Positions 1 through 8,653 of a DNA stretch of 64,000 nt are shown here, piece after piece. The position numbers were made by a program, and so were the translations under genes. The stretch spans positions 28,273-92,272 of the forward strand of contig JAWXCE010000022.1 of NCBI GenBank assembly GCA_034440495.1, given 5' to 3'. This DNA comes from JAWXCE01 sp034440495. GTDB lineage: Bacteria; Pseudomonadota; Alphaproteobacteria; Rhizobiales; Rhodomicrobiaceae. The notes below the pieces were generated by a model. It made no database searches and had not been told where the DNA came from. It saw only the letters and a program-made list of their open reading frames with translations. Position 1 is the first letter of the stretch. The number at the start of each line of letters is the position of its first letter.

Positions 1-740
1 CGGTTGAAAACGGTCGCCGCGTCATCACCTTCGGCGCGGCCCATGACGCCGACGTGCAGTTGACCACGACCCGGATAAACGGCACTTTGATGGGTTTTGA
101 CGTGCGCCTCGGCGCAAGCGTGACGGGCGGCGAGCGGGATTTAAACGGCCTGAAATTGCTCGTGCCCGGTCATTACAACATTCTGAATGCGCTCGCCGCT
201 ATCGCTGTCGCCACCGAAGCGGGTGTGTGCGACGACGCCATCCGCGACGCGCTCGCCACCTTCAGCGGCGTGAAGCGCCGGTTTACATTCGTTGGCGACT
301 GGAACGGAGTGGATATTTATGACGACTACGCGCATCATCCGGCGGAAATCGCGGCGGTGTTGAAAGCCGCGCGGCAAGGCGCCAAAGGCCGCGTTATCGC
401 CATCGCGCAGCCGCACCGCTATTCGCGGCTGAAAGGCTTGTTCGAGGATTTTTCCGCCTGTTTCGCCGATGCAGACATCGTTATTCTGTCGCCAGTCTAT
501 TCGGCGGGAGAGAAGCCAAACGGCGTTGATCATGTGACGCTGGCAGAAAGCGTGCGACGCACCGGTCACATGGATGTGCGCACTATCGAGAGCGACGCAG
601 AGATCCCTGGCTTGATAGCGGCGCTAACGCGGCCGGGCGATATGGTGCTAGGGCTTGGCGCTGGCACCATCACCGACTGGATCAACGCCCTGCCGTCCAT
701 TTTGCAGGCTTCGACGCAGAACGCGGCGGCTGCGGAATAA
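1..740 (+). CDS. murC: UDP-N-acetylmuramate--L-alanine ligase, 3' part
   Basis: The gene enters from the left edge; its frame opens at base 3 and no start is visible. MurC adds L-alanine to UDP-MurNAc with ATP in the cytosol, the first step of stem-peptide synthesis. About 245 C-terminal residues are present: the end of the central domain and the C-terminal ligase domain. The family signature DDYAHHPAEI (from base 321) and the following QPHRYSR are intact. It is followed 12 bases later by murB in the same direction, as in the dcw cell-wall cluster. The identification is firm; the ATP-binding loop lies outside the window. Confidence 0.95.
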   Translation, partial: VENGRRVITFGAAHDADVQLTTTRINGTLMGFDVRLGASVTGGERDLNGLKLLVPGHYNILNALAAIAVATEAGVCDDAIRDALATFSGVKRRFTFVGDWNGVDIYDDYAHHPAEIAAVLKAARQGAKGRVIAIAQPHRYSRLKGLFEDFSACFADADIVILSPVYSAGEKPNGVDHVTLAESVRRTGHMDVRTIESDAEIPGLIAALTRPGDMVLGLGAGTITDWINALPSILQASTQNAAAAE

Positions 741-752
741 GGCGGCGATTTC

Positions 753-1772
753 GTGGCGTTTCCCGACCTCATACCTGAGCTAAAAGATCGCCTGTCCCAC
801 TTGCGGGGCCGGTTAATCGCCAACGCGCCGATGGCGGACATCACGTGGTTTCGCGTCGGTGGCCTGGCGCAAATCCTTTTCACGCCCGCCGATGAAGCCG
901 ACCTCGCCTACTTCATGGCCAATCGCGGCGAGTTGCCGGTTTATGTCGTCGGCGTCGTCTCAAACTTGCTGGTGCGCGACGGCGGCGTGCCGGGCGTCGT
1001 CATCCGCCTCGGGCGGGGTTTTGCTGAGACCAGCGTGGAGGACGAAAACCGCATTCGCGCGGGCGCGGCTGTTCCGGATATGCGCTTCGCGCAGGCCGCT
1101 GCCAAGGCGGGTATCGGCGGATTGGCGTTTTATCGCGGCATCCCCGGCACGATTGGCGGCGCCCTGCGGATGAACGCGGGCGCCCATGGCGGCGAGACGA
1201 AGGACGGGCTGGTCGAGGCGCGCGCGGTGGATGGGCAGGGCTGCGTGCATGTGCTTTCCAATGCCGACATGAAATTCGTTTATCGCAACTGCGGCGCCCC
1301 CGCCGATTTCATTTTCACGCAAGCGACGTTCGAGGGCGCACCCGCCGATCCCGCCGCCATTGAGCGGGAAATGGAGGAGGTGGCCGCATACCGCGAGGCG
1401 AACCAGCCGATTAAAAGCCGCACGGGCGGCTCCACCTTCAAAAACCCGGCCGGCCACAGTTCATGGAAGCTCATCGACGCCGCAGGCTGCCGTGGCTTGC
1501 GGGTGGGCGGAGCGCATGTCTCGGAAATGCACTGCAATTTCCTCATCAACGACGCAGGCGCGACTGCCGCCGACATCGAGACGCTGGGCGAAACGGTGCG
1601 CGCGCGGGTGTTCGAGACCAGCGGCGTGATGCTCGAATGGGAGATCAAGCGCATCGGGATAGCTTTGGCCTCTTCGTCATTGCGAGGCCGGGAGGCCGAA
1701 GCAATCCATGACAACGCCGCGCCTGAACATGGATTGCTTCGCTCCGCTCGCAATGACAATTCAGTGGAGTGA
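753..1772 (+). CDS. murB: UDP-N-acetylenolpyruvoylglucosamine reductase with repeat-derived tail
   Basis: MurB reduces UDP-GlcNAc-enolpyruvate to UDP-MurNAc with NADPH and FAD. The GTG start follows an AAGGCGG ribosome site. Visible landmarks are YRGIPGTIGGALRMNAG (the flavin domain), GGSTFKNP with the proton-donor serine, and LEWEIKRIG with the C-terminal glutamate. Two things are odd. Residue 69 is valine in VVGVVSNLLVRDGG, where the family has glycine (GVGSNLLVRDGG). The protein also runs about 36 residues past the usual end after KRIG, through a palindromic repeat, giving 339 residues instead of about 300-320. The stop lies 4 bases before the next start, so the genes are probably co-translated. 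Confidence 0.93.
   Translation: MAFPDLIPELKDRLSHLRGRLIANAPMADITWFRVGGLAQILFTPADEADLAYFMANRGELPVYVVGVVSNLLVRDGGVPGVVIRLGRGFAETSVEDENRIRAGAAVPDMRFAQAAAKAGIGGLAFYRGIPGTIGGALRMNAGAHGGETKDGLVEARAVDGQGCVHVLSNADMKFVYRNCGAPADFIFTQATFEGAPADPAAIEREMEEVAAYREANQPIKSRTGGSTFKNPAGHSSWKLIDAAGCRGLRVGGAHVSEMHCNFLINDAGATAADIETLGETVRARVFETSGVMLEWEIKRIGIALASSSLRGREAEAIHDNAAPEHGLLRSARNDNSVE
1676..1757. repeat. Palindromic intergenic-type repeat, family 1, copy 1
   Basis: The outer arms GTCATTGCGAG (1676-1686) and CTCGCAATGAC (1747-1757) are exact inverted copies. Inner arms read GAAGCAATCCATG and CATGGATTGCTTC. The element could fold as one long hairpin. It lies in frame over the end of murB and just upstream of the methyltransferase start. 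A degraded relative is near 55.1 kb. REP-like elements of this type are common between genes in alphaproteobacteria; insertion inside a reading frame is less usual. Confidence 0.85.
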
Positions 1773-1776
1773 ACCG

Positions 1777-3483
1777 ATGACCAGCGGTGCGTCGGCGCAG
1801 AACCACCTCTATTACGGCGACAACCTCACTGTCTTGCGGGACAGCATCGCGGATGAGAGCGTGGACCTGATCTATCTTGACCCGCCGTTCAATTCGAACG
1901 CCAGCTATAACGTGCTGTTCAAGGGGCCGCAGGGCGCGCAGTCGGCGGCGCAGATCGAGGCGTTCGACGACACCTGGCACTGGAACGACAGCGCCCAGGC
2001 GGCATTCGGCGACGTGGTGGACGGGGGGAATGCGGCGGCGAGCATCATGCTGCGCGCGATGCGGTCGTTTCTGGGCGACAACGACATGATGGCGTATCTG
2101 GCCATGATGGCGGTGCGGCTGGTGGAGTTGCACCGGGTGCTGAAGCCGACCGGCAGCCTGTACCTGCACTGCGACCCGACGGCGAGCCATTATCTGAAGA
2201 TCTTGCTGGATGCGGTGTTTGGGGCCGGTAGCTTCAGAACGGAAATCACTTGGAAACGATCGTCGGCGCATAGCGACGGAAAACAGGGGCGCAAACAGTA
2301 TGGGAATGTTGCGGACATAATTTTCTTTTACACAAAAGGAAAATCGTGGATTTGGAACCCACTCTTCACTGGATACGGCGAAGAATATGTTGAAACTGCG
2401 TATCGGCTTAAGGACAAGAGTGGTCGGAGGTATAGGCGAGACAACCTGAGTGCGGCTAAACCGGGAGGCGATGTTTCTTATCTTTGGCCGGTTAAGCGCA
2501 GCAAAGGAGAGGATTGGGTCGCGGACTTGGACAACGAATTCGATCATCCGGTTGATGGCCGGGATTATCGCCAAGTCCCGCCATACAATGGAAGGTTCTG
2601 GGCATACAGCAAAGAAAACATGCGTAAATTTGCGCTAAATGATCGGCTGGCATACGCTTCAAGCGGTATGCCAGAATATAAGCGGTATCTTGACGAAATG
2701 CCGGGCGTAGCATTGCAAAATCTTTGGACCGACGTTCCCCCGGTGATCGGAAAGGACAGCCTCGGCTACCCCACCCAAAAACCCGTGGCTCTGCTGGAGC
2801 GTATCCTCGCCGCCTCGTCCAACCCCGGCGATGTGGTGCTCGACCCGTTCTGCGGCTGTGGCACCACGGTGCATGCGGCGCAGAAGCTGGGGCGTACTTG
2901 GATCGGCATCGACGTCACCCACCTTGCCATCGGGCTGATCGAAAAGCGGCTGCGCGATGCGTTCGAGGGCGTGCAGTTCACCACCCACGGCACCCCGCAG
3001 GACATCGACGGCGCGCGGGATATGGCGCGGCGCGGGCAGTATCACGAGTTCGAGAAATGGGCGCTGTCGCTGATCGCGGCGCAACCCGGCAACCTGTCGA
3101 AAAAGGGGGCCGACAAGGGGATCGACGGCAACCTTTACTTCGGGGCCAAGGCGGAAGGGCGCGGGATCGTCAGCGTCAAGGCGGGCGACAATGTGGGGGT
3201 CGGGATGATCCGCGACCTGCGCGGGGTGATCGAGCGTGAGGGCGCAGGCATCGGCGTGTTCCTGACCCTGACCGAGCCATCCAAACCGATGGTGACCGAG
3301 GCGGCGGGCGCCGGGCAATATGAACTGCCCGGTTTCGCCCCGGTCCCGCGCATCCAGATCGTGACCATCGAGCAGGCCATGGCGCTGCGCGACCGCGCGG
3401 TGCGCCTGCCCGCGCGCCGCGACGATGCGTTCAAAAAGGCTGCGCGCGAAGATGTCAAACGGCAGAACGAACTGGATTTGTAA
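1777..3483 (+). CDS. DNA methyltransferase fused to a Mrr-like nuclease domain
   Basis: This 568-residue protein starts at ATG 1777 after a GGAG site. Upstream in-frame codons lie in the repeat and were left out. Residues 1-400 form an N6-adenine/N4-cytosine methyltransferase of the beta order: DPPF at 35-38, then DPFCGCGTT near 356-364 for S-adenosylmethionine binding. The C-terminal part holds KGIDG (D450) and VSVKAG (K468), the pattern of a PD-(D/E)XK restriction-type nuclease. Modification and cleavage in one chain is an inference. The middle part (about bases 2220-2750) has clearly lower GC than the flanks, as expected for an exchanged target-recognition region. The gene sits between murB and ddl, overlaps ddl by one base, and is not a normal dcw member, so it was acquired. 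Confidence 0.82.
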   Translation: MTSGASAQNHLYYGDNLTVLRDSIADESVDLIYLDPPFNSNASYNVLFKGPQGAQSAAQIEAFDDTWHWNDSAQAAFGDVVDGGNAAASIMLRAMRSFLGDNDMMAYLAMMAVRLVELHRVLKPTGSLYLHCDPTASHYLKILLDAVFGAGSFRTEITWKRSSAHSDGKQGRKQYGNVADIIFFYTKGKSWIWNPLFTGYGEEYVETAYRLKDKSGRRYRRDNLSAAKPGGDVSYLWPVKRSKGEDWVADLDNEFDHPVDGRDYRQVPPYNGRFWAYSKENMRKFALNDRLAYASSGMPEYKRYLDEMPGVALQNLWTDVPPVIGKDSLGYPTQKPVALLERILAASSNPGDVVLDPFCGCGTTVHAAQKLGRTWIGIDVTHLAIGLIEKRLRDAFEGVQFTTHGTPQDIDGARDMARRGQYHEFEKWALSLIAAQPGNLSKKGADKGIDGNLYFGAKAEGRGIVSVKAGDNVGVGMIRDLRGVIEREGAGIGVFLTLTEPSKPMVTEAAGAGQYELPGFAPVPRIQIVTIEQAMALRDRAVRLPARRDDAFKKAAREDVKRQNELDL

Positions 3484-4409
3484 TGAGCAGGCACGTCGCG
3501 GTTCTGATGGGCGGATTATCGGCGGAGCGCGAGGTCTCGCTCAACTCGGGCGCGGCGTGCGCAAAAGCGCTTGAAGGCGAGGGTTATCGCGTCACCCTGA
3601 TTGACGTAGGCCGCGATCTGCCCGCGCGCCTCGTCGAGGTGCGCCCGGACGTCTGCTTCAACGCGCTGCATGGCCGTTTCGGCGAGGATGGCTGCGTTCA
3701 GGGCGTGCTGGAAACGCTTGGCATTCCCTATACGCATTCCGGTGTGCTCGCCTCCGCCCTCGCCATGCACAAGGAGCGAGCGAAAACCGTGCTGCGGGCG
3801 GCGGGCGTGCCGGTGGCGGAGGGCCGCGTCATCACCCGCGCCGAAGCCGCGACCGCCCACCCGATGCAACCGCCATACGTCATCAAGCCGGTCGCGGAGG
3901 GGTCGAGCGTCGGCGTATTCATCGTGCGCGAGGATCATATGCATCCGCCGCAGCAACTTTCCGCCGCCGATTGGCCCTACACCGAAGACCTCATGATCGA
4001 GCGCTACGTGGCTGGCCGCGAACTCACTTGCGGCGTCATGGGAACCCAAGCCCTCGGCGTGATCGAAATCCTGCCAGCGGCGGGCATGGCTTTTTACGAC
4101 TACGACTCTAAATATGCGCCAGGAGGCTCAAAACACGTCCTGCCAGCAGAAATTTCACCGAATATTTACCAATTAATCCAGACACTGTCAGTCAAGGCTC
4201 ACATGACGCTCGGCTGCCGCGGCGTGTCACGGGCGGACTTCCGCTTCGACGATACGCCGGGCGGCTTGGGCGAACTGGTGTGCCTTGAGGTCAATACCCA
4301 GCCGGGTATGACCGCGACATCGCTTGTGCCGGAACTTGCCAGCCACGCTGGGCTAACATTCGGCGATTTAGTCCGCTGGATTGTGGAGGACGCGAGTTGC
4401 AACCGTTGA
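3483..4409 (+). CDS. ddl: D-alanine--D-alanine ligase
   Basis: Ddl joins two D-alanines with ATP for the end of the peptidoglycan stem peptide. The 308-residue length is normal for an ATP-grasp DdlB. Visible are the N-terminal VLMGGLSAEREVSLNSG loop, KPVAEGSSVGV in the ATP-grasp domain and EVNTQPGMT carrying metal-binding residues. The ATG overlaps the stop of the methyltransferase gene by one base (TAATG), so translation is probably coupled to it even though that gene is foreign to the operon. The 3' end overlaps ftsQ by 13 bases. Confidence 0.95.
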   Translation: MSRHVAVLMGGLSAEREVSLNSGAACAKALEGEGYRVTLIDVGRDLPARLVEVRPDVCFNALHGRFGEDGCVQGVLETLGIPYTHSGVLASALAMHKERAKTVLRAAGVPVAEGRVITRAEAATAHPMQPPYVIKPVAEGSSVGVFIVREDHMHPPQQLSAADWPYTEDLMIERYVAGRELTCGVMGTQALGVIEILPAAGMAFYDYDSKYAPGGSKHVLPAEISPNIYQLIQTLSVKAHMTLGCRGVSRADFRFDDTPGGLGELVCLEVNTQPGMTATSLVPELASHAGLTFGDLVRWIVEDASCNR

Positions 4410-5341
4410 TTGCGGGCAAAAACCCGTTACACTTTGATTCGGATGCAGACGGCTCATTTCTAGGGTCGCGACGGATTTACGGCGCTCGCTTTGGAACACC
4501 TGACATGAAATCTTCCTGGTTCGCATGGTTGTGCGCACATGCAGATGGAGCGGCCAAGGCAGGTTTTGCGGCAAGCATGATCTATCTGTTCGCGGCCGCA
4601 CTGTATGCGGCGATGCTTGGCGGATCGTGGGGATCGATCCGAGACAAAACCGCCGCGCTGGTGGATAACGCCGCACGGAGCGCCGGTTTCGCCATTGATA
4701 AAATCGTCATCCAGGGCCGAGTGCACATGCTTGAGGCCGAGGTAATGGACGCTCTTGGCGCAACCACCGAGAGGAGCATCCTGTCCTTTGACGCGCAGCA
4801 GACGCAGCAAAAGATCCTAGCGATTGGCTGGGTGAAAAGTGCGGAAATCCAGCGGATATGGCCATCGACCATTGTTGTGGCTGTTGAAGAAAGATCGCCA
4901 TTCGCCCTGTGGCGCCACAACAACCAAACTTACGCCGTCGACGCCGATGGCGTTGTGCTGGGTCCTGTTAAAGCAGACGAACTGGCCGGACTGCCTCGAG
5001 TTCAGGGCGAAGGCGCTCAAATCGCCGCGCGCGCCCTACTGGACGCCGTTAACGCACACCCCATGGTCGAAGCCAAGTTGCAGGATGCCGAGCGCATATC
5101 ATCAAGGCGCTGGGATATCATTCTTGTTGAAGGCGTCCGGGTGAAATTGCCGGAAAACGCAGGCGACGCCATCGCATCACTGGAGTTTTTGCTTCGGGAC
5201 GGGAATTTGCCGCTGGCTCAGATTGCGAGCATCGATTTGCGTGCGCCAGGCCAAGCCGCGATCTCTGCCCGCAGCGACACAAAGGATGCGAGGCAACAAA
5301 TTTTGTCAGCGGCGGCCCAAGGTCAGACGGCGCCGCGTTAA
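4397..5341 (+). CDS. ftsQ: Cell division protein FtsQ
   Basis: FtsQ is a bitopic inner-membrane protein that links early and late divisome proteins. A TTG start at 4397 lies six bases after GGAGGA and inside the end of ddl. The 314 residues comprise a cytoplasmic tail, one membrane segment (about residues 52-75), a POTRA domain (about 95-165, beginning FAIDKIVIQG) and the FtsQ beta domain with EERSPFALW and the family's DADGVVLG-type motif. Position between ddl and ftsA is canonical. The TTG start is chosen for its ribosome site; an ATG at 4505 would give a shorter tail. Confidence 0.9.
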   Translation: MQPLIAGKNPLHFDSDADGSFLGSRRIYGARFGTPDMKSSWFAWLCAHADGAAKAGFAASMIYLFAAALYAAMLGGSWGSIRDKTAALVDNAARSAGFAIDKIVIQGRVHMLEAEVMDALGATTERSILSFDAQQTQQKILAIGWVKSAEIQRIWPSTIVVAVEERSPFALWRHNNQTYAVDADGVVLGPVKADELAGLPRVQGEGAQIAARALLDAVNAHPMVEAKLQDAERISSRRWDIILVEGVRVKLPENAGDAIASLEFLLRDGNLPLAQIASIDLRAPGQAAISARSDTKDARQQILSAAAQGQTAPR

Positions 5342-5379
5342 GAAACGGCGCTTCAGCATGGAAGGGACTGGGGTTAAAG

Positions 5380-6654
5380 GTGTGGTTCGGGCAGCGGGGT
5401 TTTAGTCAACAATCAAGGCCTGCCGCCGTGCTTGACGTCGGCAGCCATAAAATCTGCTGTCTAATTGGATTGCCCCAACCGTCTTCTGCGCGTGAAGATG
5501 GCCTTAGGCTAAAGCTTCTGGGATACGCTTCCCGTCAAGCCGAGGGCGTTTCGGGTGGCCAGATCGCCGATATGAACGCCGCAGAAATGTCCATCCGCCG
5601 CACCATCGCCGAAGCGGAGAAAATGGCCGACCTGGTCGTCGAGCGCGTCTATGTCACATCAAGTGCGGGCCAAAGCGGGGAGCGGCTGACCGCAAAAGTT
5701 CCCCTACCCTCCGGCGTTGCACAGAAAGATCATATCGCGCAGGCGGTAGACGCCGTGCGGCGTGACGCGGCGGCGCAAGGTAAAGTGGCGCTTCACACAC
5801 ATCCCATGGCGTTCTCCATTGGCGCCGAACGCGGCATTCGTGACCCTTGCGGAATGGCGGGCGATTCGCTTCGGGTCGATCTTCACTCGATTTTTGCCAA
5901 CACGTCTCCGCTTTCCAATCTTAAGCTGTGCCTTCAGCGCAGCCATATCGAATTTGCGGGATTTTGCATTGGCGGCTATGCCAGCGCCCTTTCCGTCCTC
6001 AACGGCGCAGAAGCGAATGCTGGCGCGGTTGTGATGGACATGGGCGCGGATACGACAAGTATTGTGGCGCTGCGTGGCGGCCGGATGGTTTACGCCGATT
6101 GCAGCAGGTCCGGCGGCGCGCGGATCACCGACGATCTGGCGGATGCTTTCGCATTAACGCGCAGTGAAGCCGAACGGCTCAAAACGCTGCATGGCGGCGT
6201 CATGTCCGGTCCGGAGGACGAGGGCGGCATCATCATGCTGCCAATTTCGGCCAAGCGCGGCGAAACCTGGATATCCCTTAACAAGCTGGAGGTGAGCGCT
6301 GTTATTCGCCGCCGTCAGGAAGCAATTTTCGCACGTCTCGCCGAGCAATGGCAAAAAGTCGAGGGTGGTTCAAGCCAGAGGCAAATCATTTTGACCGGGG
6401 GCGCAAGTCAGCTTTTAGGCGCTGCTCCGCTGGCGGAACGTTTATTCAAGGCCCCGGTTCGCGTCGCGGCACCGCCAGCGTTCTTCAAAGGGCCATCGCC
6501 GGTGATTGGCCCGGAATTCGCCGCAGCCTCCGGTTTGCTCGGTCATGTTCACCGGGAAGACTGGAGCTTGGACTTCAGCGTGTCGGCGCGGTCACCGCAC
6601 CATGAGAGCGGGTATATCTCCCGCGTCGGCGACTGGTTGTGGCAGGGATTTTAA
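5380..6654 (+). CDS. ftsA: Cell division protein FtsA
   Basis: FtsA is the actin-like protein that anchors FtsZ to the membrane. The 424-residue length is usual. The first phosphate-binding motif is VLDVGSHKICCLIG near residue 17, and the second is VVMDMGADTTSIVAL near 212. The domain order is 1A-1C-1B-2A-2B. The C-terminus ends VGDWLWQGF, fitting the membrane-targeting amphipathic helix. The start is GTG with a weak AAAGG site. It lies 38 bases after ftsQ and before ftsZ, as in the standard cluster. Confidence 0.93.
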   Translation: MWFGQRGFSQQSRPAAVLDVGSHKICCLIGLPQPSSAREDGLRLKLLGYASRQAEGVSGGQIADMNAAEMSIRRTIAEAEKMADLVVERVYVTSSAGQSGERLTAKVPLPSGVAQKDHIAQAVDAVRRDAAAQGKVALHTHPMAFSIGAERGIRDPCGMAGDSLRVDLHSIFANTSPLSNLKLCLQRSHIEFAGFCIGGYASALSVLNGAEANAGAVVMDMGADTTSIVALRGGRMVYADCSRSGGARITDDLADAFALTRSEAERLKTLHGGVMSGPEDEGGIIMLPISAKRGETWISLNKLEVSAVIRRRQEAIFARLAEQWQKVEGGSSQRQIILTGGASQLLGAAPLAERLFKAPVRVAAPPAFFKGPSPVIGPEFAAASGLLGHVHREDWSLDFSVSARSPHHESGYISRVGDWLWQGF

Positions 6655-6765
6655 CCAACAACCCATATCGAGTGTTGCGAATGGGCCAGTTTGGTACTTC
6701 GTAACAACAAAAGGGTTAAAAAGAGTGCTAGATTCGGGAAACGACTCAATTACGCCGGGGCTAAC

Positions 6766-8361
6766 ATGAGCATTAAACTGAAACTTCCTGACCTAACCGA
6801 GATGCGTCCGCGCATCGTTGTAATAGGCGTTGGCGGCGCTGGCGGCAACGCAGTCAACAATATGATCCAATCGGGGATCGAGGGCGTGGAGTTCGTCGCG
6901 GCGAATACGGACGCGCAGGCGCTGGCGATGTCGGGCGCTGGAAACCGCATTCAAATGGGCGCTGGCATCACGGAAGGCCTGGGCGCCGGGTCGAAGCCCG
7001 AAATTGGCGCGGCCGCCGCCGAAGAGGCGCTCGATGAAATCCGGGCGGCTGTCGAGGGCGCCCACATGCTGTTCATCACGGCTGGAATGGGCGGCGGCAC
7101 CGGCACGGGCGCCGCGCCAGTGATCTCGCGCGCGGCCAAGGAACTTGGCGTCCTTACGGTCGCGGTCGTCTCGAAGCCGTTCGAATTCGAAGGCCAGCGC
7201 CGCATGCGGATCGCCGATCAGGGCGTCGCCGAACTTTCCAAGTTCGTGGACACGATGATCGTCATCCCGAATCAAAACCTGTTCCGCATCGCCAACGAGA
7301 AAACCACATTCGTCGACGCCTTCCACCGCGCGGACGAGGTGCTGAAGTCGGGTGTCTCCTGCATCACCGATCTGATGGTGAAAGAAGGCCTTATTAACCT
7401 CGACTTCGCCGACGTGCGCGTGGTTATGCAAAATATGGGCACAGCGCTCATGGGCACCGGCGAGGCCGAGGGCGAAAAACGTTCACTTAGGGCCGCCGAG
7501 GGGGCGATCTCCAATCCACTTTTGGGCGAAGTCTCGATGCGCGGCGCCAAAGGGCTGCTCGTTAGCATCACTGGTAGCGGCGACATGACATTGTACGAGG
7601 TCGAAGAGGCTGCGTCTCGTATCCGTCGCGAGGTTGACCCGGACTCCAACCCTGACATTAATATTATCGTCGGCGCCACGTTCGATAAGGAGCTTAAAGG
7701 CCGCATCCGCGTCTCCGTGGTGGCGACGGGAATACAGTCGGGCATTGGCTTTGACGCCGCACGGCTGGTGGACGCCGGGCGCAAGGATGGGCTGTCGGAC
7801 CGGCTAAATGCCTCAGGCACCCGTGCGCCGCTGGCGGATGCAGAGAAATTGCCTGTGCAGACGGGCGTTCGGGGTGCGCCACGCAATCCTGACAGATCAT
7901 CCCAGAACGATCAGCGGCCGCAAACGAGATCAGAGTCATCCGACCTTCGTCAGCGCGTTCCAGCTTCGCCTCACTTCGAGGCCTCGCCGCAAAAAGCGCC
8001 GATGAAACCACCGCGCCGCCCGCTCACGAGCGACGACTTTCCCGAGCTTGGCGGATCGAATGCTCCCGGCGCAAAAGATTCGCCTCGTCGCGGGCTTTTC
8101 AACTGGATGGCCGGGCGTTCGCGCTCGCGTGATTCGTCCAGACTAGAAAATCCTGTGACATCTGCGCAACGCGACAGGAAAACGTTAGGAACGCCGGACA
8201 CTCAGTCCGTGATTATAGAACGGCATGGTGAACGCAAGCCCAACAGCGGCGCATCTGACGATGCATCGCCCGCGCGTCGGCCAGAGCCGAGCCTGAGCGA
8301 CCGCAAGGCAACTCGCCAAACCGACGATACCTTTGAAATTCCTCAGTTTTTTAAGCGCTAG
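6766..8361 (+). CDS. ftsZ: Cell division GTPase FtsZ
   Basis: FtsZ polymerises into the division ring. I place the start at ATG 6766 (MSIKLKLPDLTEMRPRI), matching alphaproteobacterial FtsZ, although the frame is open from 6691. The GTPase core carries GVGGAGGNAVNNM and the tubulin signature GGGTGTGAAP. After about residue 320 follows a linker of about 200 residues, rich in Pro, Ser, Arg and Asp. The protein ends with the conserved peptide FEIPQFFKR, which binds FtsA and other partners. At 531 residues it is long, but long linkers are common in this order. The 111-base gap to ftsA probably contains its own promoter. Confidence 0.95.
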   Translation: MSIKLKLPDLTEMRPRIVVIGVGGAGGNAVNNMIQSGIEGVEFVAANTDAQALAMSGAGNRIQMGAGITEGLGAGSKPEIGAAAAEEALDEIRAAVEGAHMLFITAGMGGGTGTGAAPVISRAAKELGVLTVAVVSKPFEFEGQRRMRIADQGVAELSKFVDTMIVIPNQNLFRIANEKTTFVDAFHRADEVLKSGVSCITDLMVKEGLINLDFADVRVVMQNMGTALMGTGEAEGEKRSLRAAEGAISNPLLGEVSMRGAKGLLVSITGSGDMTLYEVEEAASRIRREVDPDSNPDINIIVGATFDKELKGRIRVSVVATGIQSGIGFDAARLVDAGRKDGLSDRLNASGTRAPLADAEKLPVQTGVRGAPRNPDRSSQNDQRPQTRSESSDLRQRVPASPHFEASPQKAPMKPPRRPLTSDDFPELGGSNAPGAKDSPRRGLFNWMAGRSRSRDSSRLENPVTSAQRDRKTLGTPDTQSVIIERHGERKPNSGASDDASPARRPEPSLSDRKATRQTDDTFEIPQFFKR

Positions 8362-8653
8362 ACGCCTTAAAATTGTTCCTCGGGCAAAGATTGCGTTCGC
8401 GTACTTTGACGGAAACGCCCGCATGCGAGAACGGCTATTAGCCGCCGCTCGTCAAATCGCCAGCACTTACGGAACCATTTCGTAACAGAGTGTAAACAAG
8501 CGTGATTTGTCCCCACGGAAAGCGTCGGGCTAGTTTGCACCCACGATCAGACGACGGCGAAAAACAAGTTATTACAAAAAAATAAGTCGCACGATTGTAC
8601 GGGCCGGAGTGAATAGGCGAACTCCGGGGGGCACTAACAAACGGCGCAGAACA

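Noticed and set aside
1645..2574. A 309-codon minus-strand frame opposite the methyltransferase
   Set aside because: It is antisense to conserved methyltransferase motifs; part of it reads through the palindromic repeat, which is open in several frames by chance.
6655..6765. CtrA-binding site (TTAA-N7-TTAA) upstream of ftsZ
   Set aside because: TTAA near 6716 has no second half-site at the right spacing.
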